64,000 bases of DNA from Clostridia bacterium (GCA_900751885.1 CAADTH010000068.1:186001-250000), one strand, 5' to 3'; numbered from the stretch's first letter, positions 33,873-41,476 are shown. Numbers and translations are program-made. The notes: generated by a model from the letters alone, not told the origin.

Positions 33873-34895
33873 ATGATTTCGAAAAAAAAGCTTATCGCCT
33901 GCACGCTTGCACTGATGCTGTGCGGCGGCGCGGTATTTGCAAAGCAGGCGCAGGAGACGATTTCGGTCGCATATGAAAACATCAAGCTTCTCATTGACGG
34001 CAAAGAAATTACGCCAAAGGATGCCGGCGGACAGACGGTCGAACCGTTCATCTATGACGGCACAACGTATCTTCCGGTACGTGCCATCGGGGAAGCATTG
34101 GGGAAAACAGTCGGTTGGGACGCGGATACTCATACCGTGTCGATTCAGGGCACACCCCAGCCGACGAAGCCGCCGGCTGTCCCATCAGGCTCCGGCGCTA
34201 CATTCCAATATGGAGATTTGATTTACGAAAATCCGCTTGCGTCCGAACAGGATGTAAAGGACTTCGTGATGGAGGGTGACGCGAGCGTCACGTTTGAAAA
34301 CGGGAAAATGCGCATGAAAAATAATCTGGACGCATCCTTGGGGCAAGCCTCCAATTTTGTATTCTGGTGCAATCAGAAGTTCCCGGACTCTATCGCGGTG
34401 GAGTGGGAATTCAGACCAATTGAAGAGCCTGGACTTGCCATCATGTTCTTCTCAGCGAACGGACAAAACGGAAAAGGCCTTTTTGACCCATCGCTCGCCA
34501 AACGGACAGGACAGTATAAGCAGTATCATTCCAGCGATATCGATGCGTTTCATGTGTCGTATTACCGCCACTCAGAAGAATCAGAGCGGGGCTTCCGTCT
34601 TTGCAATCTCAGAAAAAGCGCGGGATTTCACATGGTGGCGCAGGGAGCTGACCCGCTTGCACCTGTCGAGGATGTCAAACAGCCGTATAAAATCCGCATC
34701 ATCAAGGACAAAGAAATCGTCCAGTTCTTTCTCTATGACCCTGTCACAGACACTGAGGTCAAAGCCTTTGAATTTGTGGACGATGGAACCACCTATGGAG
34801 ACCTTTTGGAGGGAGGATACATTGGATTTCGTCAAAAATCACCTCTTGTTGCAGAGTATTCCAACCTAAAGGTTTACAACGTGACGCGCCGGTAA
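33873..34895 (+). CDS. Secreted protein with copper-amine-oxidase-like stalk domain and DUF1961 domain
   Basis: A 340-residue exported protein. The signal peptide is MISKKKLIACTLALMLCGGA with cleavage likely near VFAKQ. Next is a stalk domain of the copper amine oxidase N-terminal type (IKLLIDGKEITPKDA, TTYLPVRAIGEALG), a TPQPTKPPAVPSG linker, and a C-terminal DUF1961-like jelly roll (IMFFSANGQNGKGLFDPS, RTGQYKQYHSSDIDAFHVSY). Bacillus YesU of the rhamnogalacturonan cluster is a DUF1961 protein, hinting at carbohydrate binding or cleavage. The ATG at 33873 has GGGAGGG 8 nt upstream. Confidence 0.8.
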   Translation: MISKKKLIACTLALMLCGGAVFAKQAQETISVAYENIKLLIDGKEITPKDAGGQTVEPFIYDGTTYLPVRAIGEALGKTVGWDADTHTVSIQGTPQPTKPPAVPSGSGATFQYGDLIYENPLASEQDVKDFVMEGDASVTFENGKMRMKNNLDASLGQASNFVFWCNQKFPDSIAVEWEFRPIEEPGLAIMFFSANGQNGKGLFDPSLAKRTGQYKQYHSSDIDAFHVSYYRHSEESERGFRLCNLRKSAGFHMVAQGADPLAPVEDVKQPYKIRIIKDKEIVQFFLYDPVTDTEVKAFEFVDDGTTYGDLLEGGYIGFRQKSPLVAEYSNLKVYNVTRR

Positions 34896-34927
34896 AAAAT
34901 AATACACACAAGTTCTCAATAGAAAAG

Positions 34928-34964
34928 CCAGCCTGCCGCAAATCAATATGGCAGACTGGTTTTT
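34928..34964 (+). terminator. Terminator after the DUF1961 gene
   Basis: Stem CCAGCCTGCC (34928-34937) with GGCAGACTGG (34950-34959), one mismatch, 12-base loop, then five T. Confidence 0.85.
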
Positions 34965-35017
34965 ATGTACGGCTATTAAGCCCAACCGGCACGAAAATCC
35001 GTGCCGGTATCGTTTCA

Positions 35018-35230
35018 TTACCGGTCGCTGATGCGATCGGATGCTCTGTCCTTAAAGAGCATAGAAATTGCCCAAAGTCCAGCGATTCCTACAATCGTGA
35101 AGATGATCCGGCTAAACGGCGCCATTTGCCCGCCAAACAAAGCAGAGACAAAGTCGAACCCAAACAGCCCGATGCTTCCCCAGTTCAAAGCACCAATAAT
35201 TACAAGAGCCAATGCGATTTTATCTAACAT
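35018..35230 (-). CDS. DUF378 small membrane protein
   Basis: A 70-residue protein of the DUF378/YuzA family with two hydrophobic helices (KIALALVIIGALNWGSIGLF and IIFTIVGIAGLWAISMLF) and a polar C-terminal tail. Function is unknown in all bacteria I can recall. It starts with an AGGAGG site and stands alone between oppositely directed units. Confidence 0.88.
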   Translation of the reverse strand: MLDKIALALVIIGALNWGSIGLFGFDFVSALFGGQMAPFSRIIFTIVGIAGLWAISMLFKDRASDRISDR

Positions 35231-35371
35231 TGCGCTGCCTCCTCATTCTTTTTTTGATTTGTGTCCTAATTACAGTTTACGCATTTACCAACGTTTTAAT
35301 CTGGTAATATTTTTTTGTCCTACTCAATATATTGGTAAAAAATAGAATTTTATAAAAGCGGGGTGGAGTTG

Positions 35372-35785
35372 ATGAAAAAGATGCTTGTGTATATTGTAAC
35401 TGTGTTCGCGATTGCTTCAATCACTGCCTTTTTTGTGGCATTTGCGTCGGGGGATGACACCAAAAACATCGAATTTTTGGAAAGCTACCGCTGGGAGGTC
35501 GAAACGCCGTATATCGAAAAGGAGGAGGTGCAAATTCCGGAGGAATTCGACGATGTATACAACAACTACAATGAACTACAAAGGCAGGCAGGGCTTGACC
35601 TTTTGCCTTATAAGGGAAAAAAAGCAGTCCGTTATACCTATATTGTGACGAATTATCCCAAACAGGTAAATGAGCCGGTTCGTGCAAATGTGTTATGCGT
35701 CGGCAACGAGCCGGTTGCAGGGGATATCATGACAGTCAGCATCAGTGGATTCATGCACTCTTTGCGCTTTGAGGATGCACGCTGA
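35372..35785 (+). CDS. DUF4830-like exported or membrane-anchored protein
   Basis: A 137-residue protein with an N-terminal hydrophobic helix (MLVYIVTVFAIASITAFFVA) and an extracytoplasmic domain. The stretch IPEEFDDVYNNYNELQRQAG, then RYTYIVTNYP, and the ending GDIMTVSISGFMHSLRFED match the DUF4830 family of Clostridia as I remember it. The usual GGDIC cysteine is replaced (GDIMT). An ATG at 35372 is preferred; a GTG three codons earlier is possible. Role unknown. A strong terminator follows. Confidence 0.7.
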   Translation: MKKMLVYIVTVFAIASITAFFVAFASGDDTKNIEFLESYRWEVETPYIEKEEVQIPEEFDDVYNNYNELQRQAGLDLLPYKGKKAVRYTYIVTNYPKQVNEPVRANVLCVGNEPVAGDIMTVSISGFMHSLRFEDAR

Positions 35786-35815
35786 TGGAATCGGATATAT
35801 ACAATCAAACAAAAA

Positions 35816-35856
35816 GCAGTGTGTCAAATTTTCATAATTTGACACACTGCTTTTTT
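35816..35856 (+). terminator. Bidirectional terminator between convergent genes
   Basis: A perfect 15-bp stem (GCAGTGTGTCAAATT with its complement) around a TTCAT loop, with T6 on the plus strand and T5 on the minus strand. It serves both the DUF4830-like gene and the XRE regulator. Confidence 0.92.
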
Positions 35857-35871
35857 ACGCAACATGATTTT

Positions 35872-36294
35872 TTACTCCAAGATATCCTCTCCCAGCTCAT
35901 ACAGCATTTCATTGCAGGTGATGATGTCAGTGCGCTGGTTGAGTGCAAAAATGATGATACTGTCACGGCGTACGCGCGGATATAATGCTCCCGCATCAGC
36001 GATTTTGAGCATTTTTTGCGTCTTTTCTAAATCCAGCTCTAATCCGAAGGCAAGCGCAAGGAGTTTATCGCGCTGTGGATTTCTCTCTCCTGCAAATATT
36101 TTATATACATAGACGGCTGATAGATTGGATTTTTGAATGATATCACTTTTTGTGAGATTCTTTTTTGACGCCATATCCTCCAAAAATGTGCTGAGTGTCA
36201 TGTCAGAAAAATTATCCTCATACGAATCCATAAAGACTTCTATGGAGGTACTCTTATGCAGAATCTCCAATAATTCCTCTGTGTTTTTTCTCAT
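35872..36294 (-). CDS. XRE-family helix-turn-helix regulator
   Basis: A 140-residue regulator. Residues 33-95 hold a Cro/C1-type helix-turn-helix (STFLEDMASKKNLTKSDIIQ then SNLSAVYVYKIFAGERNPQR). The flanks lack a membrane segment or known sensor domain. It is divergent from the Ser/Thr kinase gene with overlapping promoters, so it probably controls itself and the kinase. Its N- and C-terminal extensions contain Ser and Thr residues that could be kinase targets; that is inference. Confidence 0.85.
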   Translation of the reverse strand: MRKNTEELLEILHKSTSIEVFMDSYEDNFSDMTLSTFLEDMASKKNLTKSDIIQKSNLSAVYVYKIFAGERNPQRDKLLALAFGLELDLEKTQKMLKIADAGALYPRVRRDSIIIFALNQRTDIITCNEMLYELGEDILE

Positions 36295-36320
36295 GATACC
36301 ACCTCGTATTCCCTCGATTT

Positions 36321-36349
36321 TTGATTTTATTATAGAGATATGCTAGAAT
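36321..36349 (+). promoter_or_regulatory. Promoter of the Ser/Thr kinase gene
   Basis: TTGATT (36321-36326), a 17-bp spacer and TAGAAT (36344-36349), 20 bp before the chosen ATG. It overlaps the regulator's promoter on the other strand almost completely. Confidence 0.7.
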
Positions 36350-36357
36350 GTTGTCAA
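36329..36357 (-). promoter_or_regulatory. Perfect consensus promoter of the XRE regulator
   Basis: TTGACA (36352-36357), exactly 17 bp, and TATAAT (36329-36334), 35 bp before the regulator start. It lies face to face with the kinase promoter, so polymerase should not occupy both at once. Confidence 0.8.
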
Positions 36358-36369
36358 GGGAGTGAGGAT

Positions 36370-37473
36370 ATGCACGAATTGACAAAACAATTTTTGGAAA
36401 GTGAGTACACGTTTATCCGTGCTCTTTCTGAAGACCAGAAAACAGTGCTCGTGTGCAGAGAAAGTACATCACAGCTGTATGTGAAAAAAAGAGTGGACTT
36501 GAAAACCGCCGCCTTATATGAAAGACTCTTGGATAAAACCATCCCTGTCCTGCCGCGCGTGGCACAGGTAATCAAGGACGGTGACAGCAGTATCGTGATG
36601 ATGGAATTTGTAAACGGACTGCCGCTCGACAAAATAATAGAGCAGGACGGACCGATGCCCTCAAGGCAGGCAAAGCAATATCTTTCTGATCTTTGTGGGT
36701 GTGTGAAGGAGCTTCACAGCCTGAAAATCATACACCGGGACATTACCGCATCCAATATCATCATCAGCGGACAGAGCTGTTACCTCATCGATTTGGGAAT
36801 TGCAAGAGAGAAAAAAGGGGAACAGCGCACGGATACACAGATTCTCGGCACAGTGGGCTACGCGGCGCCGGAGCAATTCGGATTCGAGCAATCCGACGAG
36901 CGGACAGACATCTATGCGCTTGGCACTGTGTTTCATTTTATGCTCACAGGCGCGCTTCCCAACCAGCAGACATACAAGGGCAGAGAACGGGAAATTATCA
37001 AAAAATGTACTGCGATAGACAGGCAAAAGCGGTATCAAACCATCAGCGAGCTGGAGGCGGCGCTGTCAGGAAAAAATAAGAAAAAACGCTTGCAGTTGCT
37101 GGTGATTGTCTCCATCATCATTTGCTTTTTTGCGCTGTCGCTTTTTGCTGGATATACACTGCTGAAGCGGCAGCTTCCAGCTCTTTTGGATTATTCTACC
37201 CCTCCCTATAACGTGGCACAGCCGCCGCCCAGCTCCGCCGCGCTGACGGATAAAACCATGACGCGAAATGCCTACGAACAAATCCAAACCGGCATGACAT
37301 ATGATGAGGTTGTCCGCATTGCCGGCAACCCCTCCTATTCCAATTCGGACGTGAAAAGCATGGGAATCCGTTACCAAAACTATACCTGGACAGGTACAAC
37401 TCCTATGGCAAATGCAGTAATTCTATTTCAAAACGGGAAAGTGGTCGGTAAGTCACAGTATGGACTCCAATAA
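36370..37473 (+). CDS. Membrane Ser/Thr protein kinase with extracytoplasmic DUF3862-like domain
   Basis: A 367-residue Hanks-type kinase. The cytoplasmic domain shows the VAIK-equivalent YVKKRV, HRDITASN (residues 122-129), DLG (141-143) and YAAPEQFG with APE (166-168). No glycine-rich loop is recognisable at the N-terminus and the catalytic-loop Lys of HRDxKxxN is Thr, so activity may be unusual. One membrane helix (about 242-263) leads, after a PPPSS linker, to an outer domain with YEQIQTGMTYDEVVRIAGNP and FQNGKVVGKSQYGLQ. The lipoprotein downstream has the same domain. The ATG at 36370 lies after GGGAG; an ATG at 36340 lies inside the promoter. Confidence 0.88.
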   Translation: MHELTKQFLESEYTFIRALSEDQKTVLVCRESTSQLYVKKRVDLKTAALYERLLDKTIPVLPRVAQVIKDGDSSIVMMEFVNGLPLDKIIEQDGPMPSRQAKQYLSDLCGCVKELHSLKIIHRDITASNIIISGQSCYLIDLGIAREKKGEQRTDTQILGTVGYAAPEQFGFEQSDERTDIYALGTVFHFMLTGALPNQQTYKGREREIIKKCTAIDRQKRYQTISELEAALSGKNKKKRLQLLVIVSIIICFFALSLFAGYTLLKRQLPALLDYSTPPYNVAQPPPSSAALTDKTMTRNAYEQIQTGMTYDEVVRIAGNPSYSNSDVKSMGIRYQNYTWTGTTPMANAVILFQNGKVVGKSQYGLQ

Positions 37474-37635
37474 AATTTCACGCCGAAATTATACTCCCAG
37501 TATAACAAATCATGGAAAATCAAGGTATAATACCAGTATCAAGGTTGTTGGTTGAACACTGCTCTCGGGTAAGATCTCTTTTTGAGAATCCGCTCAGAGC
37601 AAACATAACATGATACATTTTGGGAGGGGTACTAT

Positions 37636-38454
37636 ATGAAAAAAGTAATCACTGCAATCATTGCAATCAGCCTGATTGTGAGCATGACCGGCTGTTCAGG
37701 AAATCAGGGAAAAGACACGGCGCAGACCGCTTCGCCTACTGCTACGGCTGTGCAAAAAATTAAGTATCAAGCGACCTATACACAAAAGACAGTCGGTAGC
37801 ATCAAGCTGGATATCCCATCTGAGTGGGAGTCCACACAAAATGGTGCGTCTGAGTATTCTTTCCGCGCAGACAATCAAAGTGTTTGCACAATCAAGATAA
37901 TCGACAGTACATCTGGAATCACGGATGATTTTAAAAATCAGTTTTTAAAAGAGTTTGAATCCCTCAACGACTTTGTACAGGCAAGCGGCGTGACCGCAAA
38001 TGGTGTTCCTTACGTGAATGCAAGCGGCAAAGGGGCGGATCAGTCTAGCGTGAAGGCATATCTTTTAACAGATGGAAAAAGCATGTACACCATTCGGATG
38101 CAGGAATCACAGGATTCTTCCTATGACTATTCAGACACCATCAAGCATATCGTCGATTCCGTGAGCATCGTGGATATGCCGTCTGCCAGCGCTAAATCCG
38201 GTTCAACAAGCGCAAGTACAGATACAAAGGGAAAAATGACACTCTCCATATACAATCAAATTAAGGAAGGCATGACATACGAGGAAGTAGTCAAGCTAAT
38301 CGGACAGGAGCCTGCTTCCGAATCACAGGCGGAGCTGATGGGACAGTCCGCAAAAATCTGCAGCTGGTATGGAACCGGCGGTATCGGCGACAATGCGGCA
38401 ATCGAATTCCAAAACGGGAAAGTATCGTCCAAAACACAGGTAGGACTGAAATAA
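37636..38454 (+). CDS. Lipoprotein with C-terminal DUF3862-like domain
   Basis: A 272-residue predicted lipoprotein. The signal ends in the lipobox SMTGC with Cys20, followed by a T/A/S-rich linker. A middle domain (about 45-180, starting IKLDIPSEWESTQNG) resembles PsbP/MOG1-type or DUF4367-like folds. The last 70 residues (YNQIKEGMTYEEVVKLIGQE, then FQNGKVSSKTQVGLK) are clearly homologous to the kinase's outer domain. GGGAGGGG precedes the ATG. It lies 162 bp after the kinase on the same strand and is probably part of the same system. Confidence 0.85.
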   Translation: MKKVITAIIAISLIVSMTGCSGNQGKDTAQTASPTATAVQKIKYQATYTQKTVGSIKLDIPSEWESTQNGASEYSFRADNQSVCTIKIIDSTSGITDDFKNQFLKEFESLNDFVQASGVTANGVPYVNASGKGADQSSVKAYLLTDGKSMYTIRMQESQDSSYDYSDTIKHIVDSVSIVDMPSASAKSGSTSASTDTKGKMTLSIYNQIKEGMTYEEVVKLIGQEPASESQAELMGQSAKICSWYGTGGIGDNAAIEFQNGKVSSKTQVGLK

Positions 38455-38456
38455 CC

Positions 38457-38733
38457 AAACCAAATAAAAGGGGATAGGAAAAAATAGTACAGAACGGACG
38501 AAGCGAAGTAAACAGCGGCATCTGCCGCTGTTTGCCTTGCCCGACGGCGTACAATCGTACTCCGAGGGTGAGTTTCGTCCGTAGCATAAAGCATGAATTT
38601 TTAGAAATTTGTATAAAATACAAATTTCTACCTTGGAACAAGTATCATAGTTGCAGTTAGAGTCAGTTTACTTTCAGCTTTTATCATGCTTTATGCGGTC
38701 TGTACATTTTTTACAGCCCCTTTTATTTGGTTT
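38457..38733. repeat. Nested inverted-repeat element between convergent genes
   Basis: The whole convergent spacer is one multi-branched palindromic structure. Outer arms AAACCAAATAAAAGGGG (38457-38473) and its exact complement (38717-38733) enclose a second imperfect pair (around 38479-38490 with 38699-38712). Inside are two branches: ACGGACGAA/TTCGTCCGT (38494-38502 with 38574-38582), holding a perfect hairpin (38510-38533) and a longer one (about 38535-38571); and GCATAAAGCATGA (38584-38596) with 38684-38696, holding a perfect 13-bp hairpin (38602-38630). It carries no plausible gene. It could be a MITE-like insertion, a structured RNA or a terminator complex. Confidence 0.75.
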
Positions 38734-38744
38734 CATTTTTCGTG

Positions 38745-39887
38745 TCAGAGCATTGCTTCGCCGTCTGATGTATCCTCTTCCAGTGTCCCCAGTCCGCCGG
38801 CTTCCGGTTTCTCCTCTTCCATGTCTTTTACAGAAGACGGCTCTATTTTTTGCATTTGCAAGGCGTCATACTGCTGTTTGAGCAAAATAATCTGCTTCTT
38901 GAGATCAAGAATATCCTTTCTCATCATTTCAATCATGATTTTGAGTTTTTGCACCTCCAAAGGCTCTTCCGGCATTCCTGTCGGAACGTCCTTTTGCGGC
39001 GTCTCAAACAGTGCCTGCTTCCCAAACAGATTGACATCGTTGTTCGTCCAGCTGCCATAGCAAAGATAGCTCATCTGTCCTGACTGGACATAAAAGAGAT
39101 CCGCTGTGCGGCTGGAATTTAAAAAGCGCATTGGATTGCTCCATTTCTCTCCCGCGTCTGTGGTTGTAATATAGCGGATAAATTCTGTACTTTTCCAAAA
39201 CAGCATCAGCTTTGCGCCGCTTGCGACCAAAAGAGGACGCTCTGCGTACCGGTCGTCAATCACCGTCCGCAGCCCTTCCTTTGTTCCAAACAAGAGCTTG
39301 TTTCCGCTTTTGCATGTGATATATTCCCTGCCGCGGTATTCAAACGCACACGCCTGTTTTGCATTGTCTGCAATCGGAATAAATCGGTCCGGCTTTCCGT
39401 CCGAAAAATCATTATATCCCATTACGCCGCTCTCATTGGTGTAATAGACATCGGTTCCCATCACAAAAAAATCATTGCCGGAAAGCTTATCTACCGTAAC
39501 CGGCTTCGCATTGACGCCCAATACGCAGTACACAAGCAAACTTTCCTCGTTATACATGGCAGTATAAAACAGATTCAGCCGTCCGCCCGCGGGACTTATA
39601 TAAAACCGTTCGGGAAATAGCTTTTGATTTCCCTCAATCAAGACATATTTATGCCATGCATCCCCCTTATTCAAAAGATACACGATATCACCGTTGTCGT
39701 TTGTGCAAATTAGGTGCATCATATCGTTTGCATCGCAGTGTACAAAAAATCCTTCCTTGCCCTCGCGGTAGAGAATCTGATATTCCAACCAGCGGTACGA
39801 GCTTTTCTGCTGTACACAAATCCCTTCATATGGCTTATAAAAATAGTGTTCCAGATTGGAGTTCCTTTGTATGATGAAATGGTTCAT
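38745..39887 (-). CDS. Hypothetical beta-propeller-like protein with C-terminal coiled coil
   Basis: A 380-residue cytosolic protein that I cannot assign. Residues 1-290 consist of repeated beta-hairpin blades with motifs such as LICTNDNGDIVYLLNKGD, FYISPAGGRLNLFYTAMYNE and FWKSTEFIRYITTTDAGEKW, the pattern of a sialidase/BNR-like propeller. Residues about 305-350 (LEVQKLKIMIEMMRKDILDL, then KQIILLKQQYDAL) form a coiled coil, and the tail is acidic. There is no signal peptide or membrane helix. An interaction scaffold is plausible, but nothing in the neighbourhood tells its role. Confidence 0.75.
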   Translation of the reverse strand: MNHFIIQRNSNLEHYFYKPYEGICVQQKSSYRWLEYQILYREGKEGFFVHCDANDMMHLICTNDNGDIVYLLNKGDAWHKYVLIEGNQKLFPERFYISPAGGRLNLFYTAMYNEESLLVYCVLGVNAKPVTVDKLSGNDFFVMGTDVYYTNESGVMGYNDFSDGKPDRFIPIADNAKQACAFEYRGREYITCKSGNKLLFGTKEGLRTVIDDRYAERPLLVASGAKLMLFWKSTEFIRYITTTDAGEKWSNPMRFLNSSRTADLFYVQSGQMSYLCYGSWTNNDVNLFGKQALFETPQKDVPTGMPEEPLEVQKLKIMIEMMRKDILDLKKQIILLKQQYDALQMQKIEPSSVKDMEEEKPEAGGLGTLEEDTSDGEAML

Positions 39888-39943
39888 AAAAGCGCCCCCT
39901 TACTTTGATTCTTTAAACTATATGCAAATTTTAAAAAAAGTAG

Positions 39944-40102
39944 TATAAAATCCTCACATCTGTCAATACTGATAGTGACCTCACAAAATACATTGTTATT
40001 AATCCCGTATGGGATTGATAAAACCCCCTAACCTGCCTGCTTCGGCAGGCATACAGTAATACTCTTATTTTGCGGCGAGCGTTTGCTTGCCGCCCTTTTT
40101 TT
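39944..40102 (+). ncRNA. Structured RNA unit with terminator: leuCDB leader or small RNA
   Basis: A TATAAA -10 (39944-39949, weak -35) is followed by four hairpins: CTGTCA/TGATAG (39960-39975), AATCCC/GGGATT (40001-40016), GCCTGC-TTCG-GCAGGC (40035-40050), and a terminator (40072-40102). There is no plus-strand gene upstream for that terminator to serve, so it should end a short RNA begun here. An 18-codon frame (GTG at 39975, stop at 40031) has three consecutive Leu codons but no ribosome site. This accounts for most of the 308-bp gap before leuC. Confidence 0.5.
40072..40102 (+). terminator. Intrinsic terminator upstream of leuC
   Basis: GCGGCGAGC (40072-40080) pairs with GCTTGCCGC (40085-40093), 9 bp with one wobble, followed by CC and seven T. 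The upstream GGCAGGC arm (40044-40050) could also pair with GCTTGCC, giving an alternative fold. Confidence 0.85.
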
Positions 40103-40131
40103 ATTGTTTTTTGCTTATTGTCTGATTTCAT

Positions 40132-40160
40132 TAGACAAATACGCGATTTTATTGTAAAAT
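40132..40160 (+). promoter_or_regulatory. Promoter of leuCDB downstream of the leader terminator
   Basis: TAGACA (40132-40137), a 17-bp spacer and TAAAAT (40155-40160), 35 bp before leuC. A TTGTCT/AGACAA inverted repeat (40119-40138) covers the -35 and may be an operator. If used, this promoter bypasses the upstream terminator. Confidence 0.55.
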
Positions 40161-40195
40161 AAAAGGGTAGTAATTTTGAAAGAGGTGACCTTTCT

Positions 40196-41458
40196 ATGTC
40201 TATGACAATGACACAAAAAATATTGGCAAAAGCCGCCAAAGTAGACCGAGTGGAAGCAGGACAGCTGATTATGGCGGATTTGAGTCTTGTTTTGGGAAAT
40301 GACATTACCACCCCTGTGGCAATCGGGGAATTTGACAAGATTGGCTGTGGCAACGTATTCGATAAATCAAAAATCGCCCTTGTGCCGGATCACTTTGTTC
40401 CAAACAAAGACATCAAATCCGCACAGCAGGCACTCAAGCTTCGCACGTTTGCGAAGGAGCAGGAGATTGTAAATTACTTTGAGGTTGGAGAAATGGGAAT
40501 CGAACATGCACTGCTCCCTGAAAAGGGACTTGTGGTTGCAGGCGACGTCGTCATCGGCGCAGACTCTCACACCTGTACCTACGGTGCGCTCGGCGCATTC
40601 AGCACAGGCGTTGGTTCTACCGATATGGCGGCAGGCATGGCAACCGGAAAAGCATGGTTTAAAGTCCCGGAGGCGATTCAATTCAACCTTTCGGGCAAGC
40701 TTTGTGAAAACGTCAGCGGAAAAGATTTGATTTTACATATCATCGGCATGATTGGCGTGGACGGCGCGCTTTACAAATCCATGGAATTTACCGGCGAGGG
40801 CATGCACACACTGTCCATGGACGACCGCTTTACGATTGCAAACATGGCAATCGAGGCAGGCGCCAAAAATGGTATTTTTGAGGTGGACGATCAGACAATC
40901 GAATACATGAAGGAGCATTCCACAAAAGAATACACGGTGTATCAGGCTGACCCTGACGCGGTATACAGCCAGAAAATTGATATCGATCTGTCCAGTATTA
41001 CCCACACCGTCTCCTTCCCGCACCTGCCGGAGAATACGAGAACGCCAGAAAATTGGGGTGATGTGGCAATCGATCAGGTCGTCATTGGCTCGTGTACAAA
41101 CGGACGCTTGAGTGACCTTCGCGCCGCGGCACGAATTCTCAAGGGTAAAAAGGTGAAAAAAGGCGTTCGCGTCATCGTAATTCCCGCAACGCAAAAAATC
41201 TATTTGGATGCCTTAAAGGAAGGAATTTTGACCACCTTTATCGAAGCAGGCGCAACGGTCAGCACACCGACCTGCGGTCCATGTCTCGGCGGATACATGG
41301 GAATCCTCGCAGAAGGGGAACGCTGTGTCGCCACCACCAACCGCAACTTTATCGGACGAATGGGACATGTGGAAAGCGAGGTTTATCTCGCATCGCCCGA
41401 AGTCGCGGCGGCAAGTGCCATCACCGGAACAATCTCCGCGCCGTCGGAAGTGCTTTAG
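40196..41458 (+). CDS. leuC: 3-isopropylmalate dehydratase large subunit
   Basis: Aconitase-family enzyme that, with LeuD, isomerises 2- to 3-isopropylmalate in leucine synthesis. The 420-residue length is typical of the bacterial/archaeal two-subunit form. The [4Fe-4S] cluster ligands are in VIGSCTNGR and PTCGPCLGG. AGAGGTG precedes the ATG. First gene of leuCDB; leuA is not in the window. Confidence 0.95.
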   Translation: MSMTMTQKILAKAAKVDRVEAGQLIMADLSLVLGNDITTPVAIGEFDKIGCGNVFDKSKIALVPDHFVPNKDIKSAQQALKLRTFAKEQEIVNYFEVGEMGIEHALLPEKGLVVAGDVVIGADSHTCTYGALGAFSTGVGSTDMAAGMATGKAWFKVPEAIQFNLSGKLCENVSGKDLILHIIGMIGVDGALYKSMEFTGEGMHTLSMDDRFTIANMAIEAGAKNGIFEVDDQTIEYMKEHSTKEYTVYQADPDAVYSQKIDIDLSSITHTVSFPHLPENTRTPENWGDVAIDQVVIGSCTNGRLSDLRAAARILKGKKVKKGVRVIVIPATQKIYLDALKEGILTTFIEAGATVSTPTCGPCLGGYMGILAEGERCVATTNRNFIGRMGHVESEVYLASPEVAAASAITGTISAPSEVL

Positions 41459-41476
41459 AAAAGGGAGGACTATCTT

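Noticed and set aside
34896..35371. TTACCA/TGGTAA repeats around 35289-35336 as a defined operator
   Set aside because: The repeats are short, A/T-rich and irregularly spaced; not distinguishable from chance.
39888..40195. T-box riboswitch for leuCDB
   Set aside because: No T-box motif of the AGGGTGGNACCGCG type and no Stem I signature were found.
39931..40353. Open frame antisense to the leuC start and leader
   Set aside because: Overlaps leuC and the terminator; composition is not protein-like and no ribosome site is seen.
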